DNA from: Hondaea fermentalgiana | Taxonomy: Eukaryota; Sar; Bigyra; Thraustochytrida; Thraustochytriidae | DNA length: 11,851 nucleotides | Reading direction: 5' to 3' | Assembly: GCA_014084085.1 (NCBI GenBank) | Contig: NPFB01000012.1 | Coordinates: 260,901 to 272,751, forward strand | Shown: positions 1-6,154 of the stretch, piece by piece | Layout of the letters: each line of letters begins with the position of its first letter | Position numbering within the stretch: position 1 is the stretch's first letter | Notes under the pieces: generated by a model | Told to the model about the DNA's origin: nothing | The model's database searches: none | The model's input: only the letters and a program-made list of their open reading frames with translations | Position numbers and translations under genes: made by a program

Positions 1-53
1 TCGTTCGTTCGTTCGTTCGTTCGTTCGTTCGTTCGTTCGTTCGTTCGTTCGTT
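1..53. repeat. (TCGT)n tetranucleotide microsatellite
   Basis: Thirteen perfect TCGT units followed by one more T fill the left edge. The repeat probably continues outside the window, so its true length is unknown. It lies about 140 bases upstream of the first gene's ATG and is a simple-sequence tract with no evident coding role. Confidence 0.97.
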
Positions 54-93
54 GATATTAGGCTCAGCTTCTCGTGTTTGTGTGTATAACCAA

Positions 94-340
94 GATGTCT
101 TCGCAGCTTGCCTACATTGTCTTTATTTGCCTTGCTCACTGCCAATCTTTTTCGAATGTAATCAGTCGCTCTTTTTTTGGCATCTCTGTCCATGGCAAGC
201 GAACTCGCAACAACAAACGCTCCGCTGTCGCGTGCACACGACGAAAGGATGGCGGGGCCGTCGAGCAGCGGCACGCGGTCAGAGGAGACGCGCGAGCGCG
301 ATCGCTGGCGCACGCTCTTCCTGGCACTGGCCACGTGTAG
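94..340 (+). other. Upstream ORF overlapping the HIT gene start
   Basis: An ATG at 94 with A at -3 opens an 82-codon frame that runs past both candidate HIT starts (192 and 249) in another frame and stops at 338-340. If transcription starts upstream of 94, this ORF would be met first and could lower or condition HIT translation. Its peptide begins with a hydrophobic stretch and then becomes basic and low-complexity, so I read it as a regulatory uORF or chance ORF and not a real protein. An unseen 5'UTR intron or a transcription start after 94 would remove it. Confidence 0.3.
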
Positions 341-869
341 GATATTCCGACCGCCCCCGTATGAGGCGCTCTTCGGCGGCGCCGCGACGACAGAGCGGTC
401 TGCGCTCTTCAGGGTCGATGAGAAGCGGGAGAGCTCGCCAGACTGCCTTTTCCGACGTCTGGTAGAGACACCCGTCGCAGAATGGAGCGAGGGCCAAGAG
501 CGCGTGGTACTTCAAACCGATAAGCTGGTGGTTATCCAAGACAAGTTTCCTGCGGTTGAACACCACCTTCTCGTGCTCCCGCGAACGCCCATCGCAAACG
601 TCAAGTCGCTTGAATACACGAAGCATGACGCTGACTTGATGGAGGAAATGCTCGATGCGGGTCGCGAAGCGCTGCGTGCTGTCGGCGCCCCGGGAGACGA
701 GTCGAGCTGGCGCTTCGGCTTTCACATTCCGCCATACAACTCGATTGAACATCTGCACATGCACTGTCTTGCAGGCAAGTCAAGCTTTCGTGGCAAGGTC
801 AAATTTGGGATCCCTTTCTTTTTTGCCGACGGTAGCGCTGTGCTCAAGGAACTCCGCTCGCGCATATAA
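192..869 (+). CDS. HIT-domain (histidine triad) protein, HINT3/HINT4 type
   Basis: Encodes 225 aa if the first in-frame ATG (192) is used. A second in-frame ATG at 249 (206 aa) has the better initiation context, with A at -3 and G at +4, while 192 has T at -3. The N-terminal ~80 residues are variable and charged. The HIT domain spans roughly residues 84-200. Seen directly: the triad HLHMHCL with H187, H189 and H191, preceded by FGFHIPPYNSIE, the signature of HINT3 and plant HINT4. Family knowledge: these enzymes hydrolyse nucleoside 5'-phosphoramidates or related AMP conjugates, with the middle histidine as nucleophile. The usual zinc-type CxxC near the domain start is reduced to CLFR, so only C85 remains. 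The C-terminal helix (AVLKELRSRI) matches the HINT3/HINT4 end. Uninterrupted single exon ending in TAA; it converges with the LARP gene 329 bases away. Family assignment is strong, substrate unknown. Confidence 0.93.
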   Translation: MASELATTNAPLSRAHDERMAGPSSSGTRSEETRERDRWRTLFLALATCRIFRPPPYEALFGGAATTERSALFRVDEKRESSPDCLFRRLVETPVAEWSEGQERVVLQTDKLVVIQDKFPAVEHHLLVLPRTPIANVKSLEYTKHDADLMEEMLDAGREALRAVGAPGDESSWRFGFHIPPYNSIEHLHMHCLAGKSSFRGKVKFGIPFFFADGSAVLKELRSRI

Positions 870-1198
870 ATGGACGGAAGGATGTGCTTGCTAATTACCA
901 CCCCGTCTATGTATAGAAAGAGAGTCATATCTCGCGTGAAGGCACCATGCTTGAGATATTCATATGGCGTGGCAAATAGTAATAATTGCTGCTGTTCAAC
1001 AAAGACTGATGCCCGGGCTTTTCATAAACAATCCTATCTGCTCATTCGCGCGCAGACGCGCTCATTCATTCATTCACTCATGCTTACTTGCTTGCTTGAC
1101 TGTCGACTGTCAGCTTGTCTGCATACATCGCGTGACAGCAGCACGCCCTTAAAAGTTGTTGAGCCGAAAGGAAGAGGGGCTCGGACAAAATTGGGTAC
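870..1198. other. Convergent 3' intergenic region between HIT and LARP genes
   Basis: A 329-base spacer that should hold the 3'UTRs and polyadenylation sites of both genes. The HIT stop is embedded in an AT-rich run (ATATAAATGG). A short (ATTC)n tract lies at about 1062-1080, followed by TTGCTTGCTTGAC-like repeats. I see no AATAAA signal on + and no conserved ORF. The longer open frame crossing it on + is the antisense shadow of LARP exon 3. Confidence 0.6.
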
Positions 1199-4100
1199 TC
1201 ATTTCGATCGCCAGCTCGCGCTCTCCGCCTTGCTCCCCTGCGTAGAGAGGTTGCCGGCACTACCAAAAGCGCCAGACTTGGTAGCATGCGGGGCAGAGCT
1301 CGAGCTGGAGGCAGAAGGGGCAGGCGCAGCAGGCTGCAAAGCCGGCTTGGACTTGGACTTGATAATATCAGCAAAAGACTTTTTCTGTCCCCAGCCGCCT
1401 GACGAGGCCCCGGCCGAGGAGGACTGCGACTTGGTCTCGTCAGCGACACTTGCGTTCGAGCTCGTGTCCGCCTTTGCCGCACCGCTGCCGTTGGCCAACG
1501 CGGGCTCAGCCTGAGCCGCTTTTTGCTGCTGGCCAGCACCCTCGTCCGCCTTGGAGGCGGCGTTCTGCTTCACAGTGGCATCAACCTGGTCAATTACGTC
1601 AGTGACAATGTCCTTGACGTCAGAAACTTTGGCCTTGACGGTCGTCACGCCTGGCTTCTCCCAGCCACGCTTGGGTCGCTCCGCTGCAGGCTTGTCGACA
1701 CCACTTCGCAAATTCGAGTCCGCGGCAGGGGCGATAGTTTGCGCCGCAGGCTCCACCTTGGGCTCCGCATTTTGCTCGGCTTGTTCAGCGTTTGAGGCAA
1801 CGCGAGCGGATGATTCGTCCGAGCGCGAAGAAGCCTCGGGCTGCGAGGCTTGTTGTGACGCCTGGCTTGCGGCACCAGCAGACGGCTCCTTTTCTGAGGA
1901 AGGAGTGCTGGCCTCCTTCTTGGACGTCTGGACAGGTTGCGCTGGTGGCGCCTTGGCAACAGCTGCAGCCCAACTGCTCTTGTTGGAGGACGTCGTCTCG
2001 GATCCCTGTAAAGAAAGAAGATCACCCAGGAATGCATGTATGACGCGGAAAAATGTCAGTCCAAATACAGTCGCTTCAGAAATCGCCTCATCAAAACCCA
2101 GCATGACCACCTCCCCCAAACAACCCCTTCTCTTTATTGCTGAGCGTGCCGAGACAAATCGATCCCATCGGTCAAACTGTGAAAGTAAATACTGTGACTT
2201 CACATCGAATCAGGAAAAGCGCGAGTATTTCGCATCGTCACCTGGGATCGATTAAGGCAAACGGCCGCCATTGCAAAAAAAAAAAAAAAGACGAAAGAGA
2301 CATCTCGCCTCCTCCCCTCCAAAAAAGACTCTCTCTCCTCCCCTCTTCACTCGCCCTCCCTTTCTTTCTGCACGTACCTGCTCTTGCTCGGTGTCTTGCG
2401 AAACGGCGATGGCAGCATCCGAGGCGCTGCTCTTGACATCAGCCTCTTCTTCAGCTTTCTTGGCGTCCAAAGACGCGGCCTTGCCAGAAAGCGAAGGAAA
2501 ATCCTGCGGCTTAAACACGGGAGGCTTGGCTGGAGCTGCAGCCTGACGTTTGGAGCCAGGACCTTGCTGTGCGTTGCTTGGTCCCTTGGTAGACTTCTTG
2601 CGATTCTGTCCGGTGCCAGCAGCCCCGGGACGGCGCGACCCTCCGCGCGACCCGGGACCCGATGCGTACGGGTAGGTCTGGCCCTCGTTCCCGAACTGGG
2701 AACCAGACCCGGTCGAGTTGCTTGCTCCACTCGCAGACGCACGTCGGCGATCGTTTCCGACGCCGCGACCCTGTCGCTGTCCACTTGAGTTGGAGAACTT
2801 TGCAGACATAGAACGGTTTGATCGGTTTGTAGAGCCCGCGTTCGCGTTTCCGCTTCCCATCTGCTGTGCCTGCGATGGATCCACCTGTAGGTTGAAGTTT
2901 TTTTGTTGTTGGCGTGATAGCCATCAGTCACGTTTCGTTAGTGAACAGATCATTTCGTTTTCTCGAACACAAACAACAACCTCTCACCCTCTCTCTTCCT
3001 CCCTCTTGCACTATGTTTGGCCAGCAACAAGTATGGCTAATAGTGTCTTGGTGGAAACATGATTGTGGATCCCTCATTAGAACGAAAGTTTTATTCGTCA
3101 CAGCGAGTCGGAGATTGTTCACATATGAGAATCATAGGGAATCGACCACAATCAAGCGACCTCGGCGTCAATGCCAACCAACCAAGACACACCTCCTCTC
3201 CCGCCCCCGCCAATACACGTGGATCCCTCATTAGAACGAAAGTTTTATTCGTCACAGCGAGTCGGAGATTGTTCACATATGAGAATCATAGGGAATTGAC
3301 CACTATCAAGCGACCACGGCGTCCATGCCAACCAAGACACCCTTACTACTCCGCCCACACAGAAACTCCACTTCCCACATCTTCCAGATAGACCTCACTC
3401 TCTCCTTTTCCTTGGACCGACACGCAATAGCAAAAGTCCATGCGCGTTGAATTGACTGACACGTACCTGGTATCCCCAGCCCTGAGGATAATTCATCATG
3501 TTGCCATACTGATATGCGTATGGTGCGTAAGCCCCCGGGGGGACCGCGCCATATGCGCCAGGCTGGACAACATTTGGTAATGGGCGAATCGCCTCCGACT
3601 TGAGCCGTGCCTTGACGGCCTGGCCGTGCAAGGACTTGCCGATGAGGTGAATGATGGCGTCCTTGGCCTCGTCTTCAGTCTCCATCGTGACGAACCATGA
3701 GTTGCCGACCTCGCTACGTACAGAGACGACAGAGAACTGGGTGTCACTAAAGAGAGAATGGATATCCTCTTCCTTTGCTTCCTCGGACACTTCCCTGAGA
3801 ATGATGGTGGTACGGGCCGGACGTTTCCACAAAGTCTTAATTTTGGTTCCATCCTCGCTAAGCTCGCACACAGAGCTATCAGAGATGGCTTGCACAATAG
3901 CATCCTCGCTCTCGGTCAGCTTGCGCACCTTGCGAAACGAGGCAATGACAGATACCGGAATGTACCCCTCGCTGTCCATCTGCGAGAGCATGTAGGCATC
4001 CTGGTTGAGGTTCTGCTGACTAAAGTAATATTCCACTTGCGCCTTGATACGCGCCTTTAAGGTCGCCGGATCCAGCTTGGACACATCCACGGGGTCAGCA

Positions 4101-4276
4101 CTGCTGTCCGAGGAATAGCCGGCGCTCCCGCTGCCCGAAGGGGAGACGGGGCGGTCTTGAGATCCCTCGGTGGGTGGGGTGACCTCTGGTTCTTGCTGTT
4201 GATGGTCCTGCATCATCTCGCCCTTCTTTGTGCCGCTAATTGCCGCGTCCAGAAAAGCAGGTGCGGAGCTTACCAT
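1199..4276 (-). CDS. LARP4: La-related protein, LARP4-like (three coding exons)
   Basis: Model on -: exons 4276-3467, 2884-2378 and 2005-1199, giving 707 aa; all junctions fall between codons. Exon 1 holds a La motif (~residues 68-150) and an RRM (~155-226). The La RNA-binding residues are present: Q80, Y83, Y84, D93, Y95 (usually F) and F114. The La-motif/RRM pair resembles animal LARP4, notably TTIILREVSEEAKEEDIHSLF. A Tyr/Pro/Gly-rich stretch follows (~235-270). Exon 2 is disordered and Ser/Gly/Arg-rich with FKPQDFPSLSG near residues 394-404. Exon 3 is Ala/Ser/Glu/Lys-rich with SSWAAAVAK (~449) and KSFADIIKSK (~645). LARP4 proteins bind poly(A) mRNA and poly(A)-binding protein in the cytoplasm and promote mRNA stability. 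The ATG at 4276 has A at -3 and G at +4, with an in-frame stop upstream. Caution: the bases after this ATG read GTAAGC, a possible donor; the MM pair at residues 21-22 is an alternative start. I see no clear PAM2 motif. Family call strong, the LARP4 subtype good. Confidence 0.92.
2006..2377 (-). other. LARP intron 2 (372 nt)
   Basis: The donor on - is CAG/GTACGTG, identical to that of intron 1. The acceptor is CTTTCTTTACAG/GGATCC after a pyrimidine tract. Splicing keeps the frame (EQEQ then GSET). Retention would add about 42 residues after residue 439 and stop at 2252. The intron contains a 15-base T run on the transcribed strand (A run at 2275-2289 on +) after a purine-rich 5' part. Confidence 0.85.
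2885..3466 (-). other. LARP intron 1 (582 nt)
   Basis: On - the donor is CAG/GTACGTG and the acceptor lies in AACCTACAG/GTGGATCC, with a branch-like ACTGAT about 45 bases upstream. Removal joins Q270 to V271 in frame. Without splicing, translation would run past the junction and stop at 3395, losing exons 2 and 3. The intron carries the tandem duplication described separately. Confidence 0.85.
3065..3360. repeat. Tandem duplication inside LARP intron 1 (two ~150-bp units)
   Basis: Unit A (3065-3218) and unit B (3219-3360) both begin GTGGATCCCTCATTAG. The first 78 bases are identical (3065-3142 versus 3219-3296). After that there are scattered substitutions (TCGACC/TTGACC, ACAATC/ACTATC, CTCGG/CACGG, TCAATG/TCCATG), a 4-base difference in an ACCA repeat, and then unrelated C-rich tails. 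Period 154 bases. It lies wholly within the intron, so it does not alter the protein. Confidence 0.95.
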
Positions 4277-4717
4277 GCTCAGGCCTTTCCGGCCCGTCTT
4301 GCCCGCTCTCCACGAGCGCGCAAGAAATCAAGAGAGTAACGAGCAACGAGCAAGGCAAGCGAGCAAAAGCTTTGCCTCGGGCTTTGCTAGCTTGATTTGG
4401 CTGGCTTGGTCTGGCTTGGTTGGTTGGCTGCTTGGTTGGATGGTTTGCGAGTCACGCGAACCAAGGTTTCTCGGCGCGCGAGTCTGGGTCTGTCGCGCTC
4501 GATGCTTCACTCGTGTGCGGACAAGCACGCGAGCACGTTGGGCAGCGAGCGAGTGGCCGAGCGTCGGTGAAGACGGCCTCTTTTGACGGTAGCGCTCGCG
4601 AGCTCGCGAGCGGCCTTGCCTGCTGGTCTGCGCCCGCACGGAGCGCGCGAGACGCGACGGGAGGGGACGGCGCGGGGAACGAAGAGCGGGTCGGCGGCGC
4701 GCGGCGCGGGTCCTGCG

Positions 4718-4747
4718 CCTCGCGTCGCCTCGCGTCGCCTCGCGTCG
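4718..4747. repeat. Three perfect 10-bp direct repeats CCTCGCGTCG
   Basis: Three head-to-tail identical copies at 4718-4727, 4728-4737 and 4738-4747, followed by a degenerate GCGTGCGG. CpG-rich, about 440 bases upstream of the LARP start. It could be a replication-slippage repeat or a cluster of binding sites. Confidence 0.9.
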
Positions 4748-5079
4748 CGTGCGGTGGCGACCGTCCAAGGTCGATCCGCGGCGGGTCGATTCGAGTTTGA
4801 AAATGCTTGGCTGCCAACGCCGCGCCGCGCAAGTGGGCTATCGCCGCCGTTCCGCACTGTAAGCGCGGCGCGCGCAAGTCGGCTTTCCGCCCTTTCCCCA
4901 CTTGCGGCCCCGCGCCCCGGGATGGATGGCTCTGCTGCTTTTCACAGAGAGACACCAGAGAGGCAGCCAGCCCCCCCGCCTTCCTTCCTCCTCCTCTCTC
5001 GCCCCTCCCTCCCTCCCTCCCTCTCTCCCGCGCTCTCCGCGCGCAGCCAGGCCGGCACTCGGGCGGCCGAGAAGACCTC

Positions 5080-5104
5080 GAGACGAGACGAGACGAGACG
5101 AGAC
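5080..5104. repeat. (GAGAC)5 pentanucleotide repeat
   Basis: Five exact GAGAC units followed by GAGGCG decay. Simple-sequence tract in the divergent intergenic region. Confidence 0.92.
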
Positions 5105-5190
5105 GAGGCGCGAGGCGACGCGGCGTCTCCGCCGAGGGAGCGAGCTAGCGCGCGAGTGAGGAGAGAGTGCGCAGCGAGCTCGAGCGCTCT

Positions 5191-5325
5191 CCTTCATTCA
5201 TTCCTTCATTCATTCATTCATTCACTCAGTCATTCGTTTCTTGATTCATTCATTCACTGTCATTCATTCACTGTCATTCATTCATTCCTTCATTCATTCT
5301 CCCTGGCTCGTTCATCTATTCATTC
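5191..5325. repeat. Imperfect (TTCA)n array with a 14-bp higher-order unit
   Basis: About 135 bases made mainly of CATT/TTCA units with interruptions. Inside it, CATTCATTCACTGT occurs twice back to back (5247-5260 and 5261-5274). A shorter ATTC tract of the same type occurs at 1062-1080, so the motif recurs between genes in this genome. Confidence 0.93.
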
Positions 5326-5361
5326 GGCCCAAACAAGCGCTCTTGGAGGGCGCCCAGCATC

Positions 5362-5384
5362 TAGGAGGTGCTAGGCGCCTCCTA
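5362..5384. repeat. Perfect hairpin: 10-bp stem, 3-base loop
   Basis: Arms TAGGAGGTGC (5362-5371) and GCGCCTCCTA (5375-5384) pair over all 10 positions, with one G-T/G-U wobble, around the loop TAG. A GGGCGCCC palindrome precedes it at 5348-5355. In RNA or extruded DNA this would be a stable stem; there is no U tract of a bacterial-type terminator. Confidence 0.8.
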
Positions 5385-5438
5385 TGCCAGCCACCGAAGC
5401 GCGGCACCGGTGTGTGGTGGCCTGACGAGGTGGTGGTT

Positions 5439-5458
5439 GGGTGGGCTGGGTGGGCGGG
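5439..5458 (+). promoter_or_regulatory. G-quadruplex motif with five G3 tracts
   Basis: Five consecutive GGG tracts are separated by loops of only 1, 2, 1 and 1 bases (T, CT, T, C). Short-loop G3 motifs form among the most stable DNA quadruplexes known in vitro. It is G-rich on +, about 700 bases upstream of the TBCK start, and follows GGTGGTGGTT. A regulatory role is inferred from position only. Confidence 0.7.
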
Positions 5459-5482
5459 CACCAACGCGACCCATCTCACGCG

Positions 5483-5494
5483 TCATGATCATGA
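5483..5494. repeat. 12-bp perfect palindrome TCATGATCATGA
   Basis: Self-complementary over 12 bases and extended by CG before and TGACG after, so that CGTCAT and ATGACG also mirror each other. It lies 25 bases after the G-quadruplex motif. It could be a dimeric factor site; no factor can be named. Confidence 0.5.
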
Positions 5495-6110
5495 TGACGG
5501 CAAGTTGAGCGCAGAGAAGCGAGCAACTGCAAAGCGAGCGAGCAAGCAAGCAAGCAGGCGAGCATGCGGTGGCCGGCGTGGCGATATCAAGAGCCCGATT
5601 CCTACTTTTCTTGGTGGACAAGGTTGGTGGTGGTTGGGAAAAGCAGCGCTCGCTGGTGACCATTCATGAGGCCTGCGCGCGAAACGTGGCCACCATCACC
5701 TGTGCTCCTTCCTCTTCCGTCCTTGCTATTTTATTTAGCAGCCTGGCCGAGCCTGGCAGATGAGTTCTCGGCGCGAGAGCCCGGTGCTGTTGTTGACATT
5801 GTTGTTTGTCTTGTTGTGGTGCTTGACTCGCCATGATGGTGTGCCTGCCACGCTCATTGCCATCGTTTGATCGCACATTGACGATTGCCATGACTCCGGA
5901 CGAATGCTTGATGCGAGGGAAAGAAGGCTCACCCGGGACTTCGCTCTCGCTCAGCTTTTCGTTGCGGCTTGAGCCTTGCGCGCTCGCTCCACTTGAGCCA
6001 AGTAAAAATGTCTTTCTTGCTTCTCGCACATCCATCTTGCGCAGGCGGTCCCTCAAAAAGATAGCTAGCTTGTATCTCTGCACGGGCGAGCGAGAGGGTG
6101 AGGGGGAAAA

Positions 6111-6127
6111 GGACGTCACCCACGTCC
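6111..6127. promoter_or_regulatory. Inverted repeat GGACGT-5-ACGTCC just upstream of TBCK ATG
   Basis: Perfect 6-bp inverted repeat with spacer CACCC, ending 27 bases before the ATG at 6155. Each arm carries an ACGT core of the kind bound by bZIP factors, and GACGTCA resembles a cAMP-response element half. If transcribed it would form a small 5'UTR stem. Function inferred only. Confidence 0.4.
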
Positions 6128-6154
6128 GGACAGCGCGCCTCGTCGACAAGACAA

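Larger units (their letters stand above)
4277..6154. promoter_or_regulatory. Divergent intergenic region / probable bidirectional promoter (LARP and TBCK)
   Basis: These 1.9 kb separate two genes transcribed away from each other, so both promoters and 5'UTRs should lie here. The sequence is strongly CpG-rich from ~4450 to 5190 and dense in short repeats: GGTTGGCTTGG-like at ~4399-4445, a 10-bp direct repeat at 4718-4747, a CCCT tract at ~5005-5028, (GAGAC)5, long TTCA arrays, and AAGC/GAGC repeats at ~5520-5565. Long open frames here (for example 4583-5374 on +) translate to Arg/Ala/Ser or His/Ser/Phe low complexity and look like by-products of repeats. One minus-strand frame (6035-5664, 123 codons) has a more balanced composition and is listed under findings. 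No TATA box can be assigned with confidence. Confidence 0.6.

Noticed and set aside
177..191. HIT gene start at 177
   Set aside because: The codon there is TTG; in-frame ATGs occur at 192 and 249.
870..1514. 214-codon plus-strand open frame
   Set aside because: Half is antisense to LARP exon 3 and half is 3' spacer; composition follows the opposite-strand gene.
1551..2255. 234-codon plus-strand open frame
   Set aside because: Antisense shadow of LARP exon 3 and intron 2; Cys/Ser/Ala-rich with no family resemblance.
3065..3360. Transposon or insertion sequence in LARP intron 1
   Set aside because: The copies are direct, not inverted; no terminal inverted repeats, target-site duplication or transposase frame were seen.
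3395..3466. LARP exon 1 simply reading through to a stop at 3395
   Set aside because: A good GTACGTG donor at 3466 and a phase-matched exon 2 (non-ATG start) make splicing far more likely; readthrough residues look like intron.
4583..5374. 263-codon plus-strand open frame in the LARP-TBCK spacer
   Set aside because: Begins at a non-ATG codon and translates into Arg/Ala/Ser low complexity and a His/Ser/Phe string produced by the TTCA array; no domain.
5362..5384. Bacterial-type intrinsic terminator
   Set aside because: The hairpin has no following T run and the region is eukaryotic intergenic DNA.
6098..6154. TBCK start at 6098
   Set aside because: The codon at 6098 is GTG, which is not a usual eukaryotic nuclear start; the first ATG in frame is 6155.
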